DNA from: Betaproteobacteria bacterium
GTDB taxonomy: Bacteria; Pseudomonadota; Gammaproteobacteria; Burkholderiales; Ga0077523
Direction of reading: 5' to 3'
Length of the DNA: 64,000 nucleotides
NCBI GenBank assembly: GCA_016713305.1
Contig: JADJPK010000004.1
Span: 496,001 to 560,000, forward strand
The translations under genes and the position numbers were made by a program. The notes under the pieces are model-generated. The model did not search any database, was not told the DNA's origin, and saw only the letters and a list, made by a program, of their open reading frames with translations. Below are positions 26,402 to 36,259 of the stretch, piece after piece. Numbering within the stretch: position 1 is the first letter of the stretch; every line of letters starts with the position of its first letter.

Positions 26402-29215
26402 ATGGATCTTCCAAAGAGTTTCGAACCTGCCGAAATAGAGCGCCGCTGGTATCCCTTCTGGGAATCCAAGGGCTACTTCCAAGCGACCTACAAGCCGGAT
26501 CAACCCGGGTTCGCGATACAGCTCCCGCCACCCAACGTGACGGGTACGCTTCACATGGGGCACGCGTTCAATCAAACGATCATGGACGCCCTCTCCCGGT
26601 ATCACCGCATGCTGGGCCAGAACACGCTCTGGCTTCCGGGTACGGACCACGCCGGCATCGCGACCCAGATCGTGGTCGAGCGGCAACTCGAGGCTCAGGG
26701 GACGAACAAGCGCGAACTCGGCCGCGAGCCTTTCGTTGAAAAGGTCTGGGCATGGAAGGAGCAGTCCGGTTCGACCATCACCGGCCAGATGAGGCGCTTG
26801 GGGGATTCCTGCGATTGGTCCCGAGAGTACTTCACCATGGATTCGAAGCTGTCGCGGGTCGTCCTGGAGACCTTCGTCAGGCTGTATGAGCAGGGGCTGA
26901 TCTACCGTGGCAAGCGGTTGGTGAACTGGGATCCCATCCTGAAGACCGCCGTATCGGACCTGGAAGTGGAAAGCGAAGAGGAAGAGGGGCGCATCTGGGA
27001 AATCGTCTACCCCTTCGCGGATGGCCCGGTCAACGGAATGAGTGGCCTGACTGTCGCGACCACACGCCCCGAAACGATGCTGGGCGACGTCGCCGTCGCA
27101 GTGAATCCTGAAGACGAGCGATACCGAGACATCGTGGGAAAACGCCTGTCGCTTCCACTGACCGGCAGGACCATTCCAGTGATCGCGGATGACTACGTCG
27201 AGCGCGAGTTCGGTACCGGCTGCGTGAAGATCACACCGGCGCACGACTTCAACGACTATGCCGTCGGAACCCGCCATGCGCTGGAGATGATCAACATCTT
27301 CACGCTCGATGCCCGCATCAACGAGAACGGCCCGGCTTCGTATCGCGGTCTGGATCGATACGACGCGCGCAGGAAGATCCTGGAAGATCTCCAGTCTCAA
27401 GGCGTGCTGGCGGGTAGCAAGGCGCATCGGATGATGGTTCCCCGTTGCGCCCGGACCGGTGCCGTGGTCGAGCCTATGCTGACGGATCAGTGGTTCGTGG
27501 CCATGTCCAAGGCCGCGCCGGAGGGCACATTGCATCCCGGCAAATCCATCGCTCAAGTGGCGCTCGAAGTGGTTCACCGCGGCGACGTTCGTTTCGTGCC
27601 GGAGAACTGGGTCAACGTGTACAACCAGTGGCTGGAGAACATCCAGGACTGGTGCATTTCCCGCCAGTTGTGGTGGGGCCATCAGATCCCTGCCTGGTAC
27701 GACGAGTCCGGCAACGTCTACGTGGCGCGGGACGCGGATGAGGCTCTGGCAAAGGCTCGCGATGCCGGGGTGTCCGGACCGCTCATCCGTGACGCCGACG
27801 TTCTCGATACATGGTTCTCGTCAGCGCTGGTGTGCCACTCGACATTGGGCTGGCCCACGCCGGAAGGCGATGACGTGCAGGCGATGAATCTCTACCTGCC
27901 GTCGACGGTTCTGGTCACGGGGTTCGACATCATCTTCTTCTGGGTCGCCCGGATGATCATGATGACGACCCACTTCACGGGCAAGGTTCCGTTCCGCGAT
28001 GTGTACATCCATGGCCTCATCAGGGACGCCGAAGGCAAGAAGATGTCCAAGTCCGAGGGGAACACGCTGGATCCGGTCGACTTGATCGACGGCATCGATA
28101 TCGAGCGGCTCGTCGGAAAGCGCACCACAGGCCTGCGCAAACCGGAGGATGCGCCGCGCATCGAAGCAAAGACGAGGAAGGAGTTTCCGGAGGGCATTCC
28201 GCCGTTCGGCGCGGACGCTCTGAGATTCACCATGGCCGCATACGCCACCCTGGGTCGCAACATCAACTTCGACCTAAAGCGCTGCGAGGGCTACCGCAAT
28301 TTCTGCAACAAGTTGTGGAATGCCACGCGATTCGTGTTGATGAACACGGTCGACAAGGACTGTGGGCTGGATGAATCTTCGCCGGTCAGTCTCTCCGCCG
28401 TGGACCGCTGGATCGTGAGCGGACTGCAACGAACCGAAGCGGAGGTCGAGAAAGGATTCGCCGACTATCGCCTCGACAACGTGGCCAGCGCCATCTACCG
28501 GTTCGTGTGGGACGAGTACTGTGACTGGTATCTGGAACTTGCCAAGGTTCAGATCCAGAACGGAGACGAATCAGCTCAGCGCGGCACCCGCCGCACGTTG
28601 CTGCGAGTGCTCGAAGCAGTCTTGCGGCTGGCCCATCCGGTCATCCCCTTCATCACGGAAGAACTCTGGCAGCACGTTGCACCCCTGGCGGGCAAAAAGG
28701 GCGAGAGCGTCTGCGTGGCACCCTATCCGCGATCGCAGGCAGAGAAGATCGATCCCGCGGCAGATGCGTGGGTTTCGCAGCTCAAATCTCTCACGGATGC
28801 CGCACGCAACCTGCGCGGAGAGATGGGTCTTCCACCCGGAGAGCGCGTGCCGTTGCATGCAGCAGCGCCGGATTCGTTCCTCGAATTCGCTCCCTATCTC
28901 AAGGCACTTTGCCGGTTGTCGGACGTGCACGTGGCGAATGCACTGCCCGATGTCGAAGCTCCGGTGGCGGTCGTGGGCGACATAAAACTGTTACTGCATG
29001 TGGAAATCGATGTTGCCGTGGAGACCCAGCGGCTCACGAAGGAAATCGAGCGGTTGGAGAATGAGATCCGCAAGTGTGAGACCAAGCTCGCCAATCCCTC
29101 CTTTGTCGACCGCGCCCCTGCGGCGGTCGTTCAGCAGGAACGGGAGCGTCTGAAAGGGTTTGAGGCAACCGTCGAAAAACTGCGCCCGCAGTTGGCCAAA
29201 CTCCTTTCAAGATGA
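26402..29215 (+). CDS. valS: Valyl-tRNA synthetase
   Basis: Class I synthetase of 937 residues. The HIGH signature is H51-M-G-H54 within PPNVTGTLHMGH, and KMSKS is at 547-551. The editing (CP1) domain includes TVATTRPETMLGDVAVAVNP. The C-terminal coiled coil ends the protein (LTKEIERLENEIRKCETKL). It is downstream of holC and the proline-rich gene. Confidence 0.98.
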   Translation: MDLPKSFEPAEIERRWYPFWESKGYFQATYKPDQPGFAIQLPPPNVTGTLHMGHAFNQTIMDALSRYHRMLGQNTLWLPGTDHAGIATQIVVERQLEAQGTNKRELGREPFVEKVWAWKEQSGSTITGQMRRLGDSCDWSREYFTMDSKLSRVVLETFVRLYEQGLIYRGKRLVNWDPILKTAVSDLEVESEEEEGRIWEIVYPFADGPVNGMSGLTVATTRPETMLGDVAVAVNPEDERYRDIVGKRLSLPLTGRTIPVIADDYVEREFGTGCVKITPAHDFNDYAVGTRHALEMINIFTLDARINENGPASYRGLDRYDARRKILEDLQSQGVLAGSKAHRMMVPRCARTGAVVEPMLTDQWFVAMSKAAPEGTLHPGKSIAQVALEVVHRGDVRFVPENWVNVYNQWLENIQDWCISRQLWWGHQIPAWYDESGNVYVARDADEALAKARDAGVSGPLIRDADVLDTWFSSALVCHSTLGWPTPEGDDVQAMNLYLPSTVLVTGFDIIFFWVARMIMMTTHFTGKVPFRDVYIHGLIRDAEGKKMSKSEGNTLDPVDLIDGIDIERLVGKRTTGLRKPEDAPRIEAKTRKEFPEGIPPFGADALRFTMAAYATLGRNINFDLKRCEGYRNFCNKLWNATRFVLMNTVDKDCGLDESSPVSLSAVDRWIVSGLQRTEAEVEKGFADYRLDNVASAIYRFVWDEYCDWYLELAKVQIQNGDESAQRGTRRTLLRVLEAVLRLAHPVIPFITEELWQHVAPLAGKKGESVCVAPYPRSQAEKIDPAADAWVSQLKSLTDAARNLRGEMGLPPGERVPLHAAAPDSFLEFAPYLKALCRLSDVHVANALPDVEAPVAVVGDIKLLLHVEIDVAVETQRLTKEIERLENEIRKCETKLANPSFVDRAPAAVVQQERERLKGFEATVEKLRPQLAKLLSR

Positions 29216-29342
29216 CACGGAGGCGGTCTCCGTTTCGAAAGCATGGCGGAGCGGTCACGGACGGCTCCGATTGAGCACACGACTAGGCATCGGTGGAAAC
29301 GAGCGGATCTATCGCATGACCGCCTCGTGGGCTCTGTAACCA

Positions 29343-30620
29343 ATGAAGTGGCGCGGGATCGACTCTTCTGCAAGCAAGAGTGTTCCCCATGCGTTGCGCG
29401 CCTTCCGGTACGCAGCCTTCAGACGCTTTTATGCCGGGCAGAGCGTTTCGATCGTAGGGTCCTGGGTTCAATCGATCGCGTTGTCCTGGCTCGTCTACCG
29501 CCTTTCGGGTTCCACCAGCCTGCTCGGACTGACCGCCTTCCTGACTCAAGCCCCGATCCTGTTGCTTGGCCCTGTCGCAGGCGGCTTTATCGACCGGCAT
29601 GATCGGAAGAGGGTCCTGCTTATCTCCCAGTGGGCACTCGCGGCTCAGGCCACCTTGCTGGGCGTGACGGTAAGTCTGGGCGTCCTTCAGGTGACGTGGC
29701 TGCTCATCATGGCAGCAGTCCAAGGATTCATCGCCGCAGTCGAAACTCCGGCACGGCAGTCGTTCCTCAACGTACTCGTTCCCGAAAGGGCAGACCTGCC
29801 CAACGCCATCGCGCTGAATTCGTTCCTGATGAACAGCGGGCGGTTCGTCGGTCCCGCGATCGCCAGCATGTTGCTGGTGCACGTTCAGGAAGGCGTGGCG
29901 TTCCTGATCAATGCCTTCAGTTTTCTGGCTGCGATCGCTGCAATCGCTTCTGTTCCGTGGCGACACGAAGCGGGTCTTGCCGGCGGAGGAACCCGTCAGT
30001 TCCAGGCCTTCGGCGCGGGTATCTCATATGCGCTCTCCCATCGAGTGCCCAGAACGCTGCTGCCCATTGTGGCCGTGGTGAGCTTCTTCGCCAGCCCATA
30101 TGTGGCACTGATGCCCGCTCTCGTCAGGGAGTCGTTCGACAACAGTTCGGAGACACTGGGCTATCTTGTCGGTGCCGCGGGTCTTGGCGGTCTTGTCGGC
30201 ACCGCAACACTTGCCGCGTGGCGCGATATGAAGAGCCTGCCGAGGTTGACTGCGAGTGCTTGCGGAACCGCAGGATCGAGCTTGCTGGCATTTTCGTTCA
30301 GCGAACAGTATTGGCTGAGCCTTCTCTGCATGCCGTTCATCGGATTCGGAATCATCGTGACAGCGGCTTCGGTGAACGTGATGCTCCAGACAACGACGCC
30401 AGAGCCGATTCGGGCACGCGTGATCGGGCTCTACCTCGCGAGTTTCCTGGGCATGGCACCCTTCGGAGCCCTGTCGGCGGGTTTGCTTGCGGAGATTACG
30501 AGCGTCCGTGTTGTGCTTTCGCTGGGCGGAGGAACCTGCATGGCGGCTTCGCTGGCATTCGCAGCATGGACTTGGCGCGCATCGTTCGACATACCGCGCG
30601 GCGATGCCAGACCGATGTAG
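29343..30620 (+). CDS. MFS transporter, MFS_3/enterobactin-exporter-like
   Basis: Twelve-helix secondary transporter, 425 residues. After FRRFYAGQSVSIVGSWVQSI come the loop DRHDRKRVLL between helices 2 and 3 and FLMNSGRFVGPAIASMLL. This pattern is typical of the MFS_3 (EntS-like) group, which exports siderophores or drugs in characterised members. The neighbours (valS upstream, convergent porin downstream) do not suggest a substrate. It has its own 128-base upstream gap with no obvious promoter. Confidence 0.85.
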   Translation: MKWRGIDSSASKSVPHALRAFRYAAFRRFYAGQSVSIVGSWVQSIALSWLVYRLSGSTSLLGLTAFLTQAPILLLGPVAGGFIDRHDRKRVLLISQWALAAQATLLGVTVSLGVLQVTWLLIMAAVQGFIAAVETPARQSFLNVLVPERADLPNAIALNSFLMNSGRFVGPAIASMLLVHVQEGVAFLINAFSFLAAIAAIASVPWRHEAGLAGGGTRQFQAFGAGISYALSHRVPRTLLPIVAVVSFFASPYVALMPALVRESFDNSSETLGYLVGAAGLGGLVGTATLAAWRDMKSLPRLTASACGTAGSSLLAFSFSEQYWLSLLCMPFIGFGIIVTAASVNVMLQTTTPEPIRARVIGLYLASFLGMAPFGALSAGLLAEITSVRVVLSLGGGTCMAASLAFAAWTWRASFDIPRGDARPM

Positions 30621-30698
30621 ACCGGTTCGTCGGGACAATCGTCAAGCGGTGACCAATCCGATCGAAGCGCCGATCCGGTCCCTCAGCACCGGCCGCCG

Positions 30699-30728
30699 AA
30701 AAAAAAACGGGCGCCCGAAGGTGCCCGT
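30699..30728 (-). terminator. Rho-independent terminator of the porin gene
   Basis: On the minus strand ACGGGC (30728-30723) pairs with GCCCGT (30712-30707), followed by a run of nine T. It lies 25 bases after the porin stop. On the plus strand the same hairpin follows the MFS gene but lacks the T run. Confidence 0.88.
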
Positions 30729-30752
30729 CTTCTACAACCGAACTCGCGATTC

Positions 30753-31982
30753 TTAGAACGAATGCTTCACGAGCAGGGCCAAGCTGCGGCCATCGGAACC
30801 CGGGCCGGTCATCGGGCTGCCGATGTTCAGATACGTGGCGTACTGCTTGTTGTTCGTGATGGAACCGTAGAACAGCAGCTGGGTCTGCTTGCTCAGGTTG
30901 TGGCCATAGCCGGCGCTGAACATCGTGGCGCCCGTGTCGCTGGCGGAGCAGGTCGAGCCGTCGCCACGCGAGCAGCTACCGTCGTTGGCAAGACCCAACT
31001 GAACGGCGACGTAACCGGTCGGCACGTTGTACTTGGCACCGAACCAGGTGGCGTCACGCTTGTACTCGCTAACAAGGGTGGATGCCTGACCGTTGGTCTT
31101 GTACTTCAAGGATTCCCAACGAGCGAACAGGCTGAAATCGCCGAGGGTCAAACCACCACCGATCTGGATACCCGTATCCGTCGAGCCCGTGCCGGTCGTG
31201 GAGCTGGTCAGAGCGTTCAGACCGAAGAAGTCCTTGTGACGCTCGTAAGCAACGTTCACGAAGAAGGGCATATCGGCCGGCTTGAACTGGGCACCGAGAG
31301 ACGTGAACGTGGGCTTCGTGCCGTTGTTCGAACCCTGGTACGCATTCAGGCCTTGGGCGACGCCGAACGTGAAACCACCGATATCAGGGCTATCGTAGAA
31401 AATGCTTTGGCCTTGACGACGATAGAACGAATGGCAGGGCGACGCGGCCGAACAACCGCTGTTGCCATTTTCGAACGCGCGGCCATCACCGGCGTTACCG
31501 AGCATCTGGAGGTTACCGCCAATCCCCGCTGCGCCGTCGAACAAGTCGGACTGGTACATGTAACGTTCGTAGATGTGTTCGTTGATACCCATGCGCAGGC
31601 TACCCCAGCCGCCTTCGAAGCCGAGATACGTGTTGCGCTGACGCAGGGCGCCGCTGGTGTCGTGCACCGTGGAACCGGTGTTGGAAAAGTCGAGCTGAGC
31701 GTTGAACACCACCTTGTTGCCATCACCGATGTCTTCGGTGGAGTTCAGGTTGACGTTCGAGTAGTTGGACGTCAGACCGAGGTTGCTGAAACCTTGCGCG
31801 CCGTAGGCACCGATGGACGCTGCGCTCTGCACGTGCGTGCCAGCGGGAGCGGCTGCGGTGGAGTCACCGCCGGAACCATACTGCGGGCCCATGTTGATCG
31901 TGCCGCTGATCGTCACGTCCGCCATGGCGGCCGGGGCAACGAATGCGCCAGCGAGCGCCAGAACGAGAAGCTTCTTGTTCAT
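30753..31982 (-). CDS. Gram-negative general porin
   Basis: Outer-membrane trimeric porin of the betaproteobacterial type, 409 residues. Signal peptide MNKKLLVLALAGAFVAPAAMA is followed by DVTISGTINMGPQYG, the usual first strand. The chain continues in alternating strands (RNTYLGFEGGWGSLRMGINE, the conserved porin segment) and ends in phenylalanine (LALLVKHSF), the outer-membrane insertion signal. CAGGAGA precedes the ATG at 31982. A weak promoter (TTGTGC 32120-32115, CACAAT 32097-32092, 17 apart on the minus strand) and an operator-like palindrome lie upstream. The 340-base gap to trpC is otherwise empty. Confidence 0.93.
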   Translation of the reverse strand: MNKKLLVLALAGAFVAPAAMADVTISGTINMGPQYGSGGDSTAAAPAGTHVQSAASIGAYGAQGFSNLGLTSNYSNVNLNSTEDIGDGNKVVFNAQLDFSNTGSTVHDTSGALRQRNTYLGFEGGWGSLRMGINEHIYERYMYQSDLFDGAAGIGGNLQMLGNAGDGRAFENGNSGCSAASPCHSFYRRQGQSIFYDSPDIGGFTFGVAQGLNAYQGSNNGTKPTFTSLGAQFKPADMPFFVNVAYERHKDFFGLNALTSSTTGTGSTDTGIQIGGGLTLGDFSLFARWESLKYKTNGQASTLVSEYKRDATWFGAKYNVPTGYVAVQLGLANDGSCSRGDGSTCSASDTGATMFSAGYGHNLSKQTQLLFYGSITNNKQYATYLNIGSPMTGPGSDGRSLALLVKHSF

Positions 31983-32158
31983 CTCATCTCCTGATGGTTG
32001 GGAATCATGTTGGGCGCGAATACCGCACCTCCCCCGAGGCGCGCTACGCGCGCACCCCACAGATACCACTCCAGGTTGGAGGGGTGGGCGGATTGTGCAC
32101 ATCGAGATAGGGCGGCACAAGCGGTCGGAAGGGACTTTTTTCAGGGTCAGCGTGTCTT

Positions 32159-32176
32159 TGTTGCGTTTACGCAACA
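32159..32176. promoter_or_regulatory. 18-bp palindrome upstream of the porin
   Basis: TGTTGCGT-TT-ACGCAACA is a perfect inverted repeat about 75-80 bases upstream of the likely porin transcription start. Its size and symmetry suit a dimeric repressor or activator, but no regulator is identified. Confidence 0.4.
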
Positions 32177-32273
32177 GAAATTGACCCCAGCACCAGATCC
32201 TAGTCGACAAAATGGTTTTGGTTGCTTGATTCGGGAGTTACGAACACTTCCTCACCCATTTTCTTATTGTGCG

Positions 32274-32295
32274 GCGCACCAACCGTCTGGTGCGC
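32274..32295 (-). terminator. Hairpin after trpC
   Basis: GCGCACCA (32274-32281) and TGGTGCGC (32288-32295) form a perfect 8-bp stem, 26 bases beyond the trpC stop. No T tract follows on the minus strand, so it is a candidate Rho-assisted terminator or 3' stabiliser. Confidence 0.45.
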
Positions 32296-32321
32296 GCAAC
32301 ACGGAGCAACCCTGGGTGGAT

Positions 32322-33125
32322 TCAGCGAAAGAGCCGCTCCAATTCCACCCCGGGGTCCGGCGCCTTCATGAAAGCCTCCCCGACCAGGAAAGCATGAACG
32401 CCGTGCGAACGCATGTTCGCCACATCCACCGGCGAATGGATGCCACTTTCTGTGATGACAAGCCTGTCCGATGGGATTCGATCGAGCAGACCCAGGGTAA
32501 CGTCCAGCGAAGTCTCGAAAGTCCGGAGATTGCGGTTGTTGATCCCTATCAGAGGCGTACGCAGGCACAGCGCCCTGTCCAGTTCGGCGGAGTCATGTAC
32601 CTCGACGAGGACTGAAAGACCCAGTGAAATCGCAATTTCCTCCAGCGATTCCATCAACCGCTGTTCCAGTGCGGACACGATGAGCAGCACACAATCGGCT
32701 CCCATGGCCCTGGATTCCACGATCTGATACGGATCGATCATGAAGTCCTTGCGGAGAACGGGAAGCTGACAGGCCGTCCTGGCTTCGACCAGGTAGTCGC
32801 GGTGTCCCTGGAAGAACTGCTCGTCTGTCAACACGGACAGGCACGCGGCGCCGTGCTTCTCGTACGAAGCGGCAATTCCAGGCGGATCGAAGTTTTCGCG
32901 CAGGAGACCCTTGCTGGGGCTGGCCTTCTTGATTTCGGCGATCACGGCCGCTTGCGCCTGGGAGACACGTCTCTGCAGCGCGCCGGCAAACCCGCGCGCT
33001 GGCGGCAATTGCGAGCACAGGCGTTCCAGTTCCCCATGGGAGATGCGTTCTTGTGCCGCCGCCACCTCCTGGCGTTTGACGAGAATGATCTTGTCGAGGA
33101 TGTCCGCCACGGGCGCCTGCCTCAT
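32322..33125 (-). CDS. trpC: Indole-3-glycerol phosphate synthase
   Basis: Ring-closing enzyme of tryptophan synthesis, a TIM barrel of 267 residues. Catalytic blocks are visible: AEIKKASPSKGLLRENFDP, PVLRKDFMIDPYQI, LIGINNRNLRTFE and the phosphate-binding ESGIHSP. It overlaps the end of trpD by four bases (ATGA) and is the last gene of rpe-gph-trpE-trpG-trpD-trpC. trpB, trpA and trpF are elsewhere, as usual in betaproteobacteria. Confidence 0.96.
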   Translation of the reverse strand: MRQAPVADILDKIILVKRQEVAAAQERISHGELERLCSQLPPARGFAGALQRRVSQAQAAVIAEIKKASPSKGLLRENFDPPGIAASYEKHGAACLSVLTDEQFFQGHRDYLVEARTACQLPVLRKDFMIDPYQIVESRAMGADCVLLIVSALEQRLMESLEEIAISLGLSVLVEVHDSAELDRALCLRTPLIGINNRNLRTFETSLDVTLGLLDRIPSDRLVITESGIHSPVDVANMRSHGVHAFLVGEAFMKAPDPGVELERLFR

Positions 33126-34148
33126 TGAGAGAACGAACGCGTGAATCGCGTGAATTCGTCCAGCTTTCGACTGGCGGCGCCCGCAGCCATGATCTCCAGC
33201 GCCCTCCTCACACCTGCTTCATGACTGTCGCTCATTCCACCCACGTAGATCGTTGCCCCGGCGTTCAGGGCGACGATGTCTCTCAATTGCACCGGGAACA
33301 CCGGCCAGGGCCTGGAGCACCAGTTCCCTGGACACTTGCGCATCCTGAGCGCGAATGGCCTCGATCGGCGCGCTGTCCAAACCGAACTGCTCGGGGCGGA
33401 TGACGTACTCACGGACTTCGCCCTCCTTCAGCTCACCGATCATGGTTTCCCCGGTGATCGAAATCTCGTCCAGTCCCTCCAGGCCATAGACGATCATCAC
33501 GTGACGGCTGCCCAGCCGCTGCAGGACCCGCGCCTGAATGCCGACGAGATCGGGGTGAAACACGCCCATGACCTGATTGCGAGCCGCTGCCGGATTGGTC
33601 AGCGGACCCAGGATGTTGAAGAGCGTCCTGACGCCCAGTTCGCGTCTCACCGGTGCAGCGTGCTTCATTGCGCCATGGTGACTGGGCGCGAACATGAACC
33701 CTACGCCGACTTCGTCGATGCAGCGCGCGATCTGCTCCGGCGGCAATTGAATGGCGGCACCGAGCGCTTCGAGGACATCCGCACTGCCGGACTTGCTGGA
33801 TACCGAGCGGTTGCCGTGCTTCGCAATCTTGACGCCTGCTGCGGCAGCCACGAACGCGGCAGCCGTGGAAATGTTGAAAGTGTGAGCGCCATCACCGCCT
33901 GTCCCGCACGTATCCACGAGATTCGCGTGATCCGCGACCTCCACCTTGGTCGCGAACTCTCGCATGACCTGGGCAGCCGCCGTTATCTCTCCGATCGTTT
34001 CCTTCTTGACCCGCAATCCGATCAGGATGGCCGCGATCAGCGTTGGAGAGACCTCGCCGCTCATGATCGCCCGCATCAGTGCGAGCATTTCCTCGTGAAA
34101 GATCTCCCGGTGCTCTATCACGCGCAGCAGAGCGTCTTGGGGGCTCAT
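33122..34148 (-). CDS. trpD: Anthranilate phosphoribosyltransferase (reading frame interrupted)
   Basis: Transfers phosphoribose to anthranilate. Conserved motifs in the first frame are DTCGTGGDGAHTFNIS (PRPP loop), KHGNRSVSSKSGSADVLEALG and GPLTNPAAARNQVMGV. Near 33285-33288 the frame breaks: ...VLQALAGVPGA is followed in another frame by RDIVALNAGATIYVG up to the stop at 33122. Dropping one base from CAATT restores a normal 341-residue protein that overlaps trpC by ATGA, exactly as expected. A single-base insertion error is the simplest explanation. Confidence 0.9.
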
Positions 34149-34717
34149 TTACGGCTCTCCTCCAGGAAGTTCTTCAGCAGGGCATGCCCCGATTCCGTGA
34201 GAACCGACTCGGGATGGAACTGCACTCCTTCCACCATGAGTTGCCGATGACGAACTCCCATGATCTCTCCATCGTCGGTCCAAGCCGTGACTTCCAGGCT
34301 GTCCGGCTTGGACTCCGGTTCGATCACGAGCGAGTGATAGCGGGTAGCCGTCAGAGGATTGGGCAGTCCCTTGAATACGCCGACGTCGCTGTGATGAACC
34401 GGTGAGGTCTTTCCATGCATCAACTGTTTCGCGTGGACGATACGACCGCCAAACGCTTCCCCGATGGATTGATGCCCCAGACAAACGCCGAGGATCGGGA
34501 TACGTCCGGCGAATCTGCGGATGAGGGGCACCGACACACCGGCTTCTTTCGGAGTGCAGGGACCCGGAGAGATCACGATACGCGCCGGCGCGAGACCGGC
34601 AATCTCGTCGAGCGTGATCTCGTCATTGCGCACCACGCGCACCTCCTCGCCCAGTTCGCCGAGGTACTGCACGAGGTTGTAGGTGAAGGAATCGTAGTTG
34701 TCGATCATCAGGAGCAT
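34145..34717 (-). CDS. trpG: Anthranilate synthase component II (glutamine amidotransferase)
   Basis: Supplies ammonia from glutamine to TrpE. The 190-residue class I amidotransferase has IDNYDSFTYNLVQYLGELG at the N-terminus, nucleophile Cys79 in ILGVCLGHQ, and the catalytic His-Glu in QFHPES. Stop and start overlap with trpD (ATGA). It may also serve para-aminobenzoate synthase, as in other bacteria with one shared subunit. Confidence 0.96.
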   Translation of the reverse strand: MLLMIDNYDSFTYNLVQYLGELGEEVRVVRNDEITLDEIAGLAPARIVISPGPCTPKEAGVSVPLIRRFAGRIPILGVCLGHQSIGEAFGGRIVHAKQLMHGKTSPVHHSDVGVFKGLPNPLTATRYHSLVIEPESKPDSLEVTAWTDDGEIMGVRHRQLMVEGVQFHPESVLTESGHALLKNFLEESRK

Positions 34718-34729
34718 GGCCGGTTCTCC

Positions 34730-36208
34730 TCAAGCGCTCTTGCCGGAGAAAAGGCCAGCCTGCGCCATTTCCGCAGCTCTCAGCACCGCTCTTGCCTTGT
34801 TCTGAGTCTCGGTCCACTCGCTTGAGGGGACGGAATCGGCAACGATGCCGGCGCCTGCCTGGACGTACAAGCGCCCATCCTTGATGACGGCGGTCCGAAT
34901 GGCGATCGCCAGATCCATGTCCCCATTGAAACCCAGGTAGCCGACGGCCCCTGCGTAGATCCCTCTCTTGGAAGGTTCCAGTTCGTCGATGATCTCCATG
35001 GCGCGCACCTTCGGCGCCCCCGAGACCGTTCCCGCAGGAAACGTCGCACGAAGAACCGCCATCGCATCCAGGTCGGTTCGCAGGCGGCCCTCCACATTGG
35101 ACACGATGTGCATCACATGGGAGTACCGCTCGATCGTCATGTTGTCGGTGACCTTGACGCTCCCGACCTCGGCCACCCTGCCGACATCATTGCGTCCGAG
35201 ATCCATGAGCATGACGTGTTCGGCGCGCTCCTTCGGATCGGCCAGCAGTTCCTGCTCGAGCGCAAGATCCTGTTCACGATCGCGCCCGCGGGGCCGGGTC
35301 CCCGCAATCGGTCTTACCGTGACCATCCCGCTTTCGAGCCGGACGAGTATCTCCGGACTCGCGCCCACGACATGAAAGCCGCCCATGTCGAAATAGAACA
35401 TGTACGGCGAGGGATTCAACGCGCGCAGGGCGCGATAGAGGGAAAGCGGTGAGGCGGGATATGCATGTGACAGCCGTTGCGACAAGACAACCTGCATGAT
35501 GTCGCCGTCGAAGATGTACTGCTTGGCACGTTCGACGGAATCGACGAACGCGTCTTCACTGAACTCCGAGGCCGCAGGAGATGGCGTCATCGGCACTTCC
35601 ATCGGCATGCCGACAGGCTGCCTGAGCGCCGTCAGCAGTGCATCGAGCTGTTGACGCGCCTGTTCGTAGGCTCCTTCCTGCCGCGGGTCCGCGTAGACCA
35701 CCAGGAACAGCTTGCCGGACAGGTTGTCCACCACAGCAAGTCTGTCGGACAACATCAACATGATGTCCGGACAGCCCAGAACATCCGGTTTTTGCGCATC
35801 GGCGAGCCGGCGTTCGATGTACCGAACAGTGTCGTAGCCGAAATAGCCGACCAGTCCTCCCGCGAATCGCGGCAGTCCGGGAAGGACGGCTGCGTTGAAC
35901 CGTTCGTGGCATTCGCGGACCCACTCCAGGGGATCTTCTCGCTCGGTCTGCGACAGAAGCACATTGCCCCGGTACTCGCTGCAAATGTGGCCGCGGACTT
36001 CGAAGCGGATCTCGGCAGGCAATCCGATGAACGAATAGCGCCCGAAACGTTCTCCCCCCTGGACTGACTCCAGAAGGTACGAGTATGGGCGGTTGCCTAG
36101 CTTGAGGTAGACGGAAAGCGGTGTATCGAGGTCGGCCAGCGTCTCGAGTACGACGGGGACGCGATTAATGCCGCGTTGGGCGAACTGCTTGAATTCCTCT
36201 TCGGTCAT
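34730..36208 (-). CDS. trpE: Anthranilate synthase component I
   Basis: Chorismate-using subunit, 492 residues. The tryptophan feedback site LLESVQGGERFGRYSF is present near residue 45. Catalytic motifs include IAGTRPRGRDREQD, LMDLGRNDVGRV, TFPAGTVSGAPKVRAMEII and GYLGFNGDMDLAIAIRT. The 158 bases between gph and trpE contain a short Trp-rich reading frame described separately. trpG follows after 12 bases. Confidence 0.97.
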   Translation of the reverse strand: MTEEEFKQFAQRGINRVPVVLETLADLDTPLSVYLKLGNRPYSYLLESVQGGERFGRYSFIGLPAEIRFEVRGHICSEYRGNVLLSQTEREDPLEWVRECHERFNAAVLPGLPRFAGGLVGYFGYDTVRYIERRLADAQKPDVLGCPDIMLMLSDRLAVVDNLSGKLFLVVYADPRQEGAYEQARQQLDALLTALRQPVGMPMEVPMTPSPAASEFSEDAFVDSVERAKQYIFDGDIMQVVLSQRLSHAYPASPLSLYRALRALNPSPYMFYFDMGGFHVVGASPEILVRLESGMVTVRPIAGTRPRGRDREQDLALEQELLADPKERAEHVMLMDLGRNDVGRVAEVGSVKVTDNMTIERYSHVMHIVSNVEGRLRTDLDAMAVLRATFPAGTVSGAPKVRAMEIIDELEPSKRGIYAGAVGYLGFNGDMDLAIAIRTAVIKDGRLYVQAGAGIVADSVPSSEWTETQNKARAVLRAAEMAQAGLFSGKSA

Positions 36209-36259
36209 GACAACTCCTGTGCCGCATTCTGATCTCTGGACTTCTCACGGATGCACGCC

